A stretch of DNA of 7,122 nt, from positions 1-7,122 of the forward strand of contig CAUDDU010000045.1 in NCBI GenBank assembly GCA_958448375.1, given 5' to 3'. The notes under the pieces were generated by a model. It was not told the origin of the DNA and did not search any database. It saw nothing but the letters and a program-made list of their open reading frames with translations. Source of the DNA: an uncultured Collinsella sp. GTDB taxonomy: Bacteria; Actinomycetota; Coriobacteriia; Coriobacteriales; Coriobacteriaceae. The translations under genes and the position numbers were made by a program. Below, piece after piece: positions 1-6,999 of the stretch. Every line of letters starts with the position of its first letter. Position 1 is the stretch's first letter.

Positions 1-723
1 CGTGTCGATGCTGCGCACCATCCCCGTGTCGACCGTGCCGAGATGCTGCGGTATCTGGGTTACGGCGGCCAGCAGATTGAGCCCGAACTGTCACGACGTA
101 TTGAGCTTGTCGTTGAACGCCTGGAATTGGACATTGAGCCCCGTGGCGTGCGCCGCGTATTTGCCGTCGATGCCACGGGCGTGGACGAACAGGGCAAGCC
201 TTGCATCCGTCTGGTCGGCACCAACGTTGAGCTGCGCGGTCGTGATATCTATCGACATCTCAAAGACGCCCGCTTTGCCGCGCTCATGGCATGCACTCAC
301 GGCATGGATGCTGAGCGCCGTTTGCGCACCACGGGAGCCCAACATCCCCTGGAGGGCGCCGTGCTCGACGCCGCGTGCTCCGCTTACGTGGAAGCCGCCG
401 TTGAGCAAATGGACCAGCAGGTCAAGATGGACGCCGCCGTTCATGGGCTCGCCGGCAACTGGCGCTTTAGCCCCGGCTACGGCGACTGCCCGCTCTCGGC
501 CCAGCGCTCGATCGTCAATGCGCTCAACGCCACGCGGCTCATCGGCCTGACCGTCACGCCCACCAGCCTGCTCATGCCCACTAAAAGCGTGACAGCGGTG
601 ATCGGCCTGTTCGACGGCGAAGTCCACGACGCCCAGAGCCGCCCCACCTGCAATATCTGCCGCATGCGCGAGCACTGCCGCTTCCGCGCCGCCCACACCA
701 CCTGCTATTCGCATTCTGAATAA
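1..723 (+). CDS. Stand-alone methionine synthase reactivation (AdoMet-binding) domain protein, 5' partial
   Basis: Likely role: binds AdoMet and supports reductive methylation of oxidised cob(II)alamin in MetH, restoring the active cofactor; cytoplasmic. The frame is open from base 1 with no stop and no start codon before the ATG at 43. That ATG has no convincing ribosome binding site, so the gene probably starts just left of the window. 240 residues are visible. The diagnostic signature of the MetH activation domain family (Met_synt_B12) is the segment RFSPGYGDCPL at visible residues 155-165, followed by the PTKSVTAVIG segment at about 193-202. A cysteine cluster (CxxCxxxxxC at about residues 217-226, plus C235) closes the protein. 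I recall similar C-terminal cysteines in small stand-alone members, but their role is unknown to me. The partner MetH is encoded at 2953-5526 and lacks this domain, which supports the call. The two genes are separated by a restriction-modification pair. The family call is strong; the reactivation role is inferred from the family and the neighbour. Confidence 0.88.
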   Translation, partial: RVDAAHHPRVDRAEMLRYLGYGGQQIEPELSRRIELVVERLELDIEPRGVRRVFAVDATGVDEQGKPCIRLVGTNVELRGRDIYRHLKDARFAALMACTHGMDAERRLRTTGAQHPLEGAVLDAACSAYVEAAVEQMDQQVKMDAAVHGLAGNWRFSPGYGDCPLSAQRSIVNALNATRLIGLTVTPTSLLMPTKSVTAVIGLFDGEVHDAQSRPTCNICRMREHCRFRAAHTTCYSHSE

Positions 724-832
724 AATGTCAATTGATGGCACGGTATCGAGGGAATCTCATCCGTATGTAAGCGGATGTCCTCACAAACAAGTACCATAAG
801 ATTCCAAATAACAACTATCTGAAAGCCAGTAC
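724..832. other. Intergenic leader before the methyltransferase, with a small inverted repeat
   Basis: This 109-base gap is where GC drops from the high level of the first gene to that of the restriction-modification pair. It holds one small perfect inverted repeat, CATCCG (758-763) and CGGATG (772-777) with an 8-base loop. No T-run follows it, so it is not a convincing intrinsic terminator. I could not find a well-spaced -35/-10 pair. The gap is too short for a full cobalamin riboswitch and shows no B12-box that I recognise. A promoter for the methyltransferase presumably lies here or the gene is read through from upstream. Confidence 0.5.
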
Positions 833-1993
833 ATGCACAACATTCTGCAGTTCTCGCCACAACTAACCGCGCTTGAGTTTTTTTCAGGCATTGGCTTGGC
901 TCGTGCCGGCATGGCAAAAGCCGGAATCAAAACAATCTGGGCAAATGACATAGACCATACTAAATGCGCCATGTACGGCCAGTGTTGGGGCGATGAGCAT
1001 CTAGTCGAGCAGGATGTCCACACACTCGACCCCGACTTAATACCCCAAGCCGACATCGCATGGGCGTCAAGCCCTTGCACAAACTTATCTCTCGCGGGAA
1101 ACAGGGAGGGACTTATCTCTGGCAAAGAGTCCAGTGCGTTCTTTGGCTTTATTAAGGCCATCGAAGGAATGGGCGATCGTGCCCCGCGGGCACTTGTTCT
1201 CGAAAATGTCATCGGCCTTGCCACGTCTAATAACAGTGATGACTTTAGACTCGTTTGCCAGGAATTTAATCGTTTAGGCTATTCATGCGACGCTTATTTT
1301 ATCGATGCACGGCACTGGCTTCCCCAGTCACGCCCCCGCATGTTTGTCGTCGGATTAAAAAACCCTCTTCCCAACAGCCGACTCGATTCCTCGCTTCGTC
1401 CTGAAAAGGTCTCCTGGATTCACTCCGACCCTTCACTCATTACGCACGTCTCTCACCTAAACGAGCCAAGTCCACTTCGCATGACGGGCCTTGCAACGGT
1501 TGTTGAAAATATTCCCGAGAACGACAAGCGTTGGTGGAACAAAAACCAAGTACAAGCATTTATCGACTCACTTGCACCGCATCAAGCAGAGCGCCTTCAG
1601 CGCTTCTTAAATGCCAAAGAAAAAATTGTTCGCACTGCTTACCGTCGCACGCGATCGGGCGTTGTGCGCTGGGAAATCCGTGAAGAAGAAATTGCCGGAT
1701 GTCTAAGAACGGCTCGCGGCGGCTCATCAAGACAGGCAGTCGTTATATGCGAAAACGGAAAGATAGAAGTTCGCTGGATGACTGGAACTGAATATGCCCG
1801 TCTCCAAGGTGTTGACTCATGTCAGTTTAGCGGCTTCTCGGATGCTCAGATTCGCTACGCATTCGGCGATGCAGTTGCCGTGCCAGTTGTCACTTGGCTT
1901 ATAAAAAATGCAGTCAAACCCGCGCTTATGTCTTCAAGGAACGGAGCGGACAATAATGGAAATGACCAATTGCTCCTTGAGCGAGCCCGATAA
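833..1993 (+). CDS. C5-cytosine DNA methyltransferase of a type II restriction-modification system
   Basis: Transfers a methyl group from AdoMet to C5 of cytosine in a specific DNA site and thereby protects the host from the linked endonuclease. The 386 residues carry the family motifs in canonical order. Motif I is FSGIG at 17-21. Motif IV is PC at 81-82, with C82 the catalytic nucleophile. Motif VI is ENV at 124-126. Motif VIII is QSRPR at 165-169. Motif IX is around RTARGG at 292-297. Motif X starts at GDAVAVP, 345-351. The target recognition region should lie between motifs VIII and IX, about 180-290; the recognition site cannot be read from it. The ATG at 833 is chosen because motif I begins 16 residues later, as usual, although only a weak GAAAG (821-825) precedes it. 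All motifs are intact, so the enzyme is probably active. GC is well below the flanks, suggesting transfer. The last 38 bases overlap the next gene. Confidence 0.95.
   Translation: MHNILQFSPQLTALEFFSGIGLARAGMAKAGIKTIWANDIDHTKCAMYGQCWGDEHLVEQDVHTLDPDLIPQADIAWASSPCTNLSLAGNREGLISGKESSAFFGFIKAIEGMGDRAPRALVLENVIGLATSNNSDDFRLVCQEFNRLGYSCDAYFIDARHWLPQSRPRMFVVGLKNPLPNSRLDSSLRPEKVSWIHSDPSLITHVSHLNEPSPLRMTGLATVVENIPENDKRWWNKNQVQAFIDSLAPHQAERLQRFLNAKEKIVRTAYRRTRSGVVRWEIREEEIAGCLRTARGGSSRQAVVICENGKIEVRWMTGTEYARLQGVDSCQFSGFSDAQIRYAFGDAVAVPVVTWLIKNAVKPALMSSRNGADNNGNDQLLLERAR
1943..1946 (+). promoter_or_regulatory. Ribosome binding site that fixes the start of the DUF4928 gene
   Basis: GGAG lies 9 bases before the ATG at 1956, within the 3' end of the methyltransferase gene. 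A second purine stretch, AAGGA, lies at 1936-1940. This favours 1956 over the upstream in-frame ATG at 1908, which would create an 86-base overlap without a comparable site. Confidence 0.6.
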
Positions 1994-2969
1994 AGACATC
2001 TTGGATGCCATTGAACTCTGGTACGAATCCAAGCGCAGCAAGCGAGGCAACGTCAACCGTAACGTCATGGCGGTTGGCATAGGCATAAGCGAGCTGTTGC
2101 AAAACCGTTTTCCGCTCACCGACGATTATGTGCAATCGGACAAGGGGAGCCAAGTACGAGGCCTAAGTGGAGCATGCATCAAAACAGTTTTAGCCAGACA
2201 TGGGGAAACGCGTGCCTTCGCGTCAGAGGGCGGCAGAACCTCACGCGGCACACTCCCGATGGCGCTTGAGCTTGCCACGATTATCAACTCTGCCCTACCC
2301 AGTGACATTTGCGAAGACACTCGTCTTGAAGCTGCGAATGCAATCGCCAATTTCTTCGTCGAGCGAATCCAGGTCGATTTCTTTAACCGGCAGAGAATCA
2401 AAGTCGAAATCGATCTTCAAAAACCAATTTCTGTCATTGTCGATGATATCCTAGCCGAAGCAAGCCTACGGTCCGATAAGCCAACGGGTACCGTCGCACA
2501 GCACCTGGTAGGTGCAAAACTAGAGATGTTATTTCCAACCATAGAAATCGGAAAGGACAACTCAAACGCCGCCGACCAGCAGACAGACCGTTCTGGCGAT
2601 TTCCAAATCAATGATGCTGCATTTCATGTGACTGTATCGCCAATGGCCAAATTGACCGATCGATGCCGAGATAACATTCGAAATGGCATTCGGCCCATCG
2701 TCGTTGTCCCCCACGATAAAGTTTCCTTCGCTTACGGACTGTTCGAAAGTGAGGGACTCGGCAATCGCGTACAGGTTATCGCACTCGAATCGTTTATCGG
2801 CATCAATATTGAAGAGTTATCGTTCTACAAGCGAGGCCTAATTCGATTAAATGTCGCACGGCTTCTTGCCCACTACAACAAGCGAATCGAAGATATCGAG
2901 CCCGACAAATCTCTTCAAATAGAAATTCCTCAGTGGGCTCTAGACGAAATGGATGCACATGGCGAATAG
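1956..2969 (+). CDS. DUF4928 family protein, probable type II restriction endonuclease
   Basis: Probably the DNA-cleaving partner of the methyltransferase just upstream. From the ATG at 1956 it has 337 residues, the usual size as I recall it for DUF4928 proteins, which are found beside C5-methyltransferases. Visible landmarks are GGRTSRGT at residues 92-99, a VAQHLVGAKLEMLFP segment at 180-194, then RSGDF at 212-216, FHVTVSP at 223-229 and an RPIVVVP strand at 246-252. The spacing of E190, D215 and the HVT strand resembles a PD-(D/E)XK nuclease core, but H224-x-T226 stands where (E/D)-x-K would be expected, so catalysis by that fold is an inference. No membrane segment or signal peptide is seen. 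It overlaps the methyltransferase by 38 bases and the metH start by 17 bases. No controller (C) protein gene is present, so expression balance may rest on translational coupling. The family name is from memory; the endonuclease role comes mainly from context. Confidence 0.75.
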   Translation: MEMTNCSLSEPDKDILDAIELWYESKRSKRGNVNRNVMAVGIGISELLQNRFPLTDDYVQSDKGSQVRGLSGACIKTVLARHGETRAFASEGGRTSRGTLPMALELATIINSALPSDICEDTRLEAANAIANFFVERIQVDFFNRQRIKVEIDLQKPISVIVDDILAEASLRSDKPTGTVAQHLVGAKLEMLFPTIEIGKDNSNAADQQTDRSGDFQINDAAFHVTVSPMAKLTDRCRDNIRNGIRPIVVVPHDKVSFAYGLFESEGLGNRVQVIALESFIGINIEELSFYKRGLIRLNVARLLAHYNKRIEDIEPDKSLQIEIPQWALDEMDAHGE

Positions 2970-5526
2970 CTCAAACATACTTATCACTCATGATCTGGAC
3001 GGTGCCGCGCTGGCGGCACCCGTTGATGCCGCACGTCGCAACGGTGCCACGTACAAGACGCGCACGATCGACGATCTGCGCATTAAGGACGATCGCCTGC
3101 GCGCCGCCATCGAGGGCACGGGACACCTGCTGTTCGACGGCGGCATGGGCACCATGTTGCAGGCCGCTGGCATGAAGGCGGGCGCCCTGCCCGAGCTGCT
3201 CAACTTTGAGGAGCCCCAGGTTATCACTGATATCCAACGTCAATATGTCGAGGCCGGCTGCGACGTGATTACCGCCAACACCTTTGGCGCCAACGCCCAC
3301 AAGCTCGACGGTGCCGCCGCCGTGGCAGACGTCTTTGCCGCGGCCGTCGCCTGTGCCCGCGAGGCCGGCGCCCGCTACGTCGCCGGTGACATCGGCCCCA
3401 TCGGCGCGCTGCTTCGCCCCCTGGGTACCCTGAGCTTCGACGAGGCCTACGACCTCTTTGCCGAGGAAGTGCGCGCCGGCGTCGCCGCGGGCGTCGACCT
3501 CTTTATTATCGAGACTATGACCGACCTGGCCGAGATCAAGGCGGCCGTCCTCGCCTGCCGCGAGAACTCCGACCTGCCCGTCTTTGCCACCATGACCTTT
3601 GAGGAAGACGGTCGCACCTTCCTGGGAACGAGTCCCGAGGTCGCCGCCATCACGCTCGACGCCATCGGTGCCGACGTTTTGGGCATCAACTGCAGCCAAG
3701 GACCGGCCGAGCTCCGAGGACTCGCCGCACGTATGCTCACCATTACCGACAAGCCCGTTATGGTGCAGGCTAATGCAGGACTCCCCCATGTAGACGACGA
3801 CGGCAACACCGTCTTTGATATCCAAGCCCCCGAATACGCCGAGGCCGTCGCCGGCATGATCGCCGACGGTGTGAGCGTCGTGGGCGGTTGCTGCGGCACC
3901 ACGCCGGCGCACATGGCGGCCTTGCGCACGCTTATCGACAACCACACGCCCAGCCCGCGCCACCGCAAGCCCAGTATGTCGGTCACGAGCGCCCAAACGG
4001 TCGTAGACCTTCCCTGCGACGGCCACAAGATCGCCGTCATCGGCGAGCGCATCAACCCCACCGGCAAAAAGCGCCTGCAGCAGGCCCTGCGCGACGGCGA
4101 CCTGGACTACGTTGTGAGCCAGGGCATCAGCCAGCAGGAGCAGGGCGCCGACATCCTGGACGTCAACGTGGGCCTGCCCGAGATTGACGAGGTCAAGATC
4201 ATCCAACAGGCGACCGAACAGCTCCAGGGCTCCACGCTGCTGCCGCTGCAGATCGACTCCACCGACCCCGCCGCCGTCGAGGCCGCCGTACGTCGCTACG
4301 CCGGCAAGCCCATCATCAACTCGGTCAATGGCAAACAGCAGATCATGGACGAGATTTTCCCGCTGGTCGCCCACTACGGCACCAACGTCGTCGGCCTCAC
4401 GCTCGACGAAGGCGGCATCCCGGATACCGCCGAGGCACGTTATGCCATCGCCGAGCGCATCGTGGCCGAGGCTGCCCGTTACGGCATCGGCCCAGACCGC
4501 ATCCTCATCGACTGCCTGGTCATGACCGCCTCGACCAACCAGCGCCAGGCTGAGCAGATCCTGCGCGCCATGTCTATGTGCAAGGAGCGCCTGGGCGTCA
4601 AATGCGCGCTCGGCGTGTCGAACATCAGCTTTGGCCTGCCCGCTCGCCCGCTGCTGGGTTCGGTCTTTTTAGCTGCCGCTTTTGGCGCGGGCCTGGACGC
4701 CCCCATCATGAACCCGGGTTCCAAGCGCTTTATGGATACCGTCTACAGCTATCGCGTCCTGAGCGTTGAGGACGAGGGCTCGACCGGATACATCGAGCGC
4801 TACGCCGGCTGGACCGATCCGTATAAGATCGCCGCAAACCCGGCAGCGGCTCAGGCCGCATCGAGTGATGCCGCGCCCGCTGTTGGCACCGCCGGCACCG
4901 ACGGCAACGACGACCCGATTCGTCGCATGGTCGTCTCGGGCCGCAAAGGCGAGATCGCTGCCGAGACCGAGCGTCTGCTGACAGACCACGACGCTACGGA
5001 CCTCATCAACAATCACTTTATCCCCGCCCTCGACGAGGTTGGCGTCCTCTTTGACCAGGGCAAGTTCTTCTTGCCGCAGCTTATGGCCTCGGCCGAGGCC
5101 GCGCGCGTGGGCTTCGACACCATCAAGCGCCTGATGCCCGCCGGCGAGATCGCCGACAAGGGCAAGATCTGCGTGGCCACCGTCAAGGGCGACATCCACG
5201 ATATTGGCAAGAACATCGTCAAAATGCTGCTCGATAACTACGGCTACACCGTCTTTGACCTAGGCCGCGACGTCGACCCGCAAGAGGTGCTCAAGACCGT
5301 GCAGGAGCGTGACATTAAGCTCGTCGGCCTCTCGGCGCTTATGACTACCACGGTCGTCGCCATGGAGGAGACCATCAAGCTGCTTCATGCCGAGGTTCCG
5401 GGCGTCAAGATCATCGTAGGCGGCGCCGTACTCACCCCCGAATACGCCAAGCAAATCGGCGCGGACTACTACGCCAAGGACGCCGCCGAGAGCGCTCGTA
5501 TCGCTGAAGAGGTCTTTGGGCAGTAA
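2953..5526 (+). CDS. metH: Cobalamin-dependent methionine synthase MetH lacking the reactivation domain
   Basis: Makes methionine from homocysteine using methyl-tetrahydrofolate and a methylcobalamin cofactor, in the cytoplasm. The homocysteine domain spans about residues 50-330, with DGGMGT at 62-67 and zinc-binding cysteines C247 (in NCS) and C313/C314 (in GGCCGTTPAH). The pterin-binding domain, about 355-620, begins with IGERINPTGKK at 363-373. A low-complexity Ala-rich linker follows at about 628-650. The cobalamin cap and Rossmann domains run from about 652 to the end, with GDIHDIGKN at 746-754 (H749 is the expected cobalt ligand) and GLSALMTTT at 792-800. At 857 residues it is far shorter than the roughly 1,200 of E. 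coli MetH, because the AdoMet/reactivation domain is absent; that domain is encoded at 1-723. The ATG at 2953, or a second at 2959, overlaps the endonuclease stop. No strong ribosome site is seen, so coupling to the upstream gene is likely. The first 13 or so codons are AT-rich and probably not ancestral. Confidence 0.95.
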   Translation: MHMANSSNILITHDLDGAALAAPVDAARRNGATYKTRTIDDLRIKDDRLRAAIEGTGHLLFDGGMGTMLQAAGMKAGALPELLNFEEPQVITDIQRQYVEAGCDVITANTFGANAHKLDGAAAVADVFAAAVACAREAGARYVAGDIGPIGALLRPLGTLSFDEAYDLFAEEVRAGVAAGVDLFIIETMTDLAEIKAAVLACRENSDLPVFATMTFEEDGRTFLGTSPEVAAITLDAIGADVLGINCSQGPAELRGLAARMLTITDKPVMVQANAGLPHVDDDGNTVFDIQAPEYAEAVAGMIADGVSVVGGCCGTTPAHMAALRTLIDNHTPSPRHRKPSMSVTSAQTVVDLPCDGHKIAVIGERINPTGKKRLQQALRDGDLDYVVSQGISQQEQGADILDVNVGLPEIDEVKIIQQATEQLQGSTLLPLQIDSTDPAAVEAAVRRYAGKPIINSVNGKQQIMDEIFPLVAHYGTNVVGLTLDEGGIPDTAEARYAIAERIVAEAARYGIGPDRILIDCLVMTASTNQRQAEQILRAMSMCKERLGVKCALGVSNISFGLPARPLLGSVFLAAAFGAGLDAPIMNPGSKRFMDTVYSYRVLSVEDEGSTGYIERYAGWTDPYKIAANPAAAQAASSDAAPAVGTAGTDGNDDPIRRMVVSGRKGEIAAETERLLTDHDATDLINNHFIPALDEVGVLFDQGKFFLPQLMASAEAARVGFDTIKRLMPAGEIADKGKICVATVKGDIHDIGKNIVKMLLDNYGYTVFDLGRDVDPQEVLKTVQERDIKLVGLSALMTTTVVAMEETIKLLHAEVPGVKIIVGGAVLTPEYAKQIGADYYAKDAAESARIAEEVFGQ

Positions 5527-5551
5527 CACAACGGAAACAACCGAGCACCAA

Positions 5552-5589
5552 AACGTGCCGCATGCGCCACTTGGCACGTGCGGCACGTT
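5552..5589. repeat. Perfect 11-bp inverted repeat built from ACGTGCC/GGCACGT units
   Basis: AACGTGCCGCA (5552-5562) is the exact reverse complement of TGCGGCACGTT (5579-5589), with a 16-base loop. A further GGCACGT copy lies at 5573-5579, so there are three copies of the 7-mer: one inverted at 5553-5559 and two direct at 5573-5579 and 5582-5588, spaced 9 bases apart. As RNA it would form a stable GC-rich stem, but on the + strand only TT and then mixed sequence follow, so it is a weak intrinsic terminator for metH. On the - strand TTTT follows the stem. It overlaps the candidate -35 box, so it could instead be an operator. Confidence 0.65.
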
Positions 5590-5599
5590 AGAATAGATA
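5571..5599 (+). promoter_or_regulatory. Possible sigma-70-type promoter for the UPF0210 gene
   Basis: TTGGCA (5571-5576) matches five of six bases of the -35 consensus. It is followed after a 17-base spacer by TAGATA (5594-5599), a weak -10 box. An overlapping TAGAAT (5589-5594) looks more like a -10 but has no well-spaced -35. The -35 lies within the loop of the inverted repeat, which would allow a repressor or activator to act there. Predicted by eye only. Confidence 0.35.
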
Positions 5600-5622
5600 A
5601 GACTATGCTCGTTTTGGCAGAT

Positions 5623-5627
5623 AGGAG
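5623..5627 (+). promoter_or_regulatory. Strong ribosome binding site that decides the UPF0210 start
   Basis: AGGAG lies 7 bases upstream of the ATG at 5635. This selects 5635 over the in-frame ATG at 5578, which falls at the edge of the inverted repeat, is AT-poor upstream and would add 19 residues unlike the family N-terminus. Confidence 0.8.
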
Positions 5628-5634
5628 CGCAAGG

Positions 5635-6999
5635 ATGGCGATCACGCCCGCAGAAATCGCGGAAACCCGCGGCATGGTTGAGGAGCAGAACCTCGACATC
5701 AGGACCATCACCATGGGTGTTTCGCTAATGGGTTGCGGTGACGAGAACCTCGACCGCATGTGCACGAAGATCTACGACCACGTGACGCACACGGCTGAGC
5801 ATCTGGTCGAGACCGCCGAGAACCTCGAGCGCGAGTACGGTATCCCCATCGTCAACAAGCGCGTTTCCGTCACCCCGGTGGCGCAGATCGCCGCGTGCTG
5901 CAAGGATGAGGACCTCACCCCCATCGCGCATGCCCTCGACCGCGCGGCAGAGACGCTCGGCATCGATTACCTGGGCGGCTTCTCCGCACTCGTCCAGAAG
6001 GGCATCGGCAACGCCGACCGCCGCGTCATCCAGTCAATCCCGCAGGCGCTCGCCACCACGAGCCGCGTCTGCTCCAGCGTCAACGTCGCCAGCCTGCGCG
6101 CCGGCATCAACATGGACGCCGTGCTTATGGCCGCCCAGACCATCATCGATGCCGCTAAGCTTACGGCAGATGAGGATTCCGTCGGCGCTTCCAAGTTTGT
6201 CTGCTTTGCCAACATGGTCGAGGACTCCCCGTTTATGGCGGGCGCCGTCCACGGCGGTGGCGAGGCCGACGCCGTCATCAACGTTGGCGTCTCGGGCCCC
6301 GGCGTTATGGCCGCAGCCCTGGAGACGCTGCCCGATTCCGCATCGATGATGGAAGTCGCCGAGAAGATCAAGCAGACCGCCTTTAAGATCACCCGCGCCG
6401 GCGAGCTCATGAGCCGCGAGGCCGCCCATCGTCTGGGTGTCGAGAAGGGCATTGTCGACCTGTCGCTGGCTCCCACGCCTGCCATCGGCGACTCCGTTGC
6501 CCGCATCCTCGAGATCATCGGCGTGGGCACCTGCGGTGGCCCCGGCACGACCTGCGCGCTCGCCATGCTCAACGATGCCGTCAAGAAGGGCGGCGTCATG
6601 GCCAGCTCCAGCGTGGGCGGTCTCTCGGGCGCCTTTATCCCCGTGTCCGAGGACGCCGGCATGATCGCCGCCGTCGAGGCTGGTGCACTTTCGCTCGAGA
6701 AGCTCGAGGCCATGACCTGCGTGTGCTCCGTTGGCCTGGACATGATCGCCATCCCCGGCGACACCCCGGTCGAGACCATCGCCGGCATCATCGCCGACGA
6801 GATGGCCATCGGCGTCATCAACAACAAGACCACGGCCGTCCGCGTGATTCCTGCCATCGGCAAGGGCGTGGGCGACTGCGTCGAGTATGGCGGCCTGTTT
6901 GGCCGTGCGCCCATCATGCCGGTGAACCCCAACGCCGGCACCGTGCTTGCCCACCGCGGCGGACGCTTCCCGGCACCGCTGAACTCGCTGAAGAACTAG
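5635..6999 (+). CDS. UPF0210/DUF711 (PFL-like) family protein of unknown function
   Basis: The protein has 454 residues, close to the roughly 450 I recall for UPF0210 members, which are widespread in Firmicutes and Actinobacteria. Recognisable stretches are the N-terminal [11 protein letters not shown] at 21-31, NKRVSVTP at 74-81, [10 protein letters not shown] at 114-123, [10 protein letters not shown] at 203-212, VGTCGGPGT at 297-305 and [14 protein letters not shown] at 394-407. It is soluble by composition, with no signal peptide or membrane segment, and is rich in Gly, Ala and Cys. Databases group it with pyruvate formate-lyase-like folds, yet I see no typical glycyl-radical motif near the C-terminus, so radical chemistry should not be assumed. 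In many genomes I recall a small ACT-domain gene (UPF0237) directly upstream; here metH is upstream instead, 108 bases away. Codon use and GC match metH, so it is native. Family assignment is firm; function is unknown. Confidence 0.9.
   Translation: MAITPAEIAETRGMVEEQNLDIRTITMGVSLMGCGDENLDRMCTKIYDHVTHTAEHLVETAENLEREYGIPIVNKRVSVTPVAQIAACCKDEDLTPIAHALDRAAETLGIDYLGGFSALVQKGIGNADRRVIQSIPQALATTSRVCSSVNVASLRAGINMDAVLMAAQTIIDAAKLTADEDSVGASKFVCFANMVEDSPFMAGAVHGGGEADAVINVGVSGPGVMAAALETLPDSASMMEVAEKIKQTAFKITRAGELMSREAAHRLGVEKGIVDLSLAPTPAIGDSVARILEIIGVGTCGGPGTTCALAMLNDAVKKGGVMASSSVGGLSGAFIPVSEDAGMIAAVEAGALSLEKLEAMTCVCSVGLDMIAIPGDTPVETIAGIIADEMAIGVINNKTTAVRVIPAIGKGVGDCVEYGGLFGRAPIMPVNPNAGTVLAHRGGRFPAPLNSLKN

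Larger units (their letters stand above)
724..2990 (+). other. Putative horizontally acquired restriction-modification island between two methionine synthase genes
   Basis: The segment from the end of the reactivation gene to the first codons of metH has markedly lower GC than both sides: hand counts give 26/60 at 1261-1320 and 28/60 at 2341-2400, against 43/60 at 481-540 and 45/60 at 3301-3360. It contains only the methyltransferase and the DUF4928 gene. Composition switches back at about 2985-3000, a few codons inside the metH reading frame. No transposase, integrase, tRNA or long terminal repeat is visible, so the ends are set by composition and are approximate. Confidence 0.6.
5527..5634. 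other. Intergenic region between metH and the UPF0210 gene
   Basis: This 108-base gap holds a strong inverted repeat at 5552-5589, a possible promoter at 5571-5599 and a good ribosome binding site at 5623-5627, each listed separately. No small gene is apparent. The arrangement suggests that the downstream gene is an independent transcription unit rather than a simple extension of metH. Confidence 0.6.

Noticed and set aside
628..723. C-terminal CxxC...C cluster of the first gene as a separate zinc-finger or ferredoxin-like gene
   Set aside because: It is continuous in frame with the reactivation domain and is too short and cysteine-poor for an independent cluster-binding protein.
732..760. 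TTGATG plus TCTCAT as a promoter for the methyltransferase
   Set aside because: Spacing is 17 bases, but the -10 match is poor and the pair could easily arise by chance.
758..777. CATCCG/CGGATG hairpin as terminator of the first gene
   Set aside because: The stem is only 6 bp and is followed by GTCC-type sequence, not a T-run; described only as a small inverted repeat.
724..832. Cobalamin or SAM riboswitch upstream of the R-M pair or metH
   Set aside because: The gap is only 109 bases, and I see no B12-box or SAM riboswitch core. No noncoding space exists directly upstream of metH.
1908..1955. Upstream ATG at 1908 as the start of the DUF4928 gene
   Set aside because: It would extend the overlap with the methyltransferase to 86 bases, and the good ribosome site points to 1956.
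2971..4374. Long open frame on the minus strand opposite metH (467 codons)
   Set aside because: It lies fully antisense to a gene with clear domain motifs, has a Gly/Val/Asp-rich composition typical of antisense frames in GC-rich DNA, and shows no family motif.
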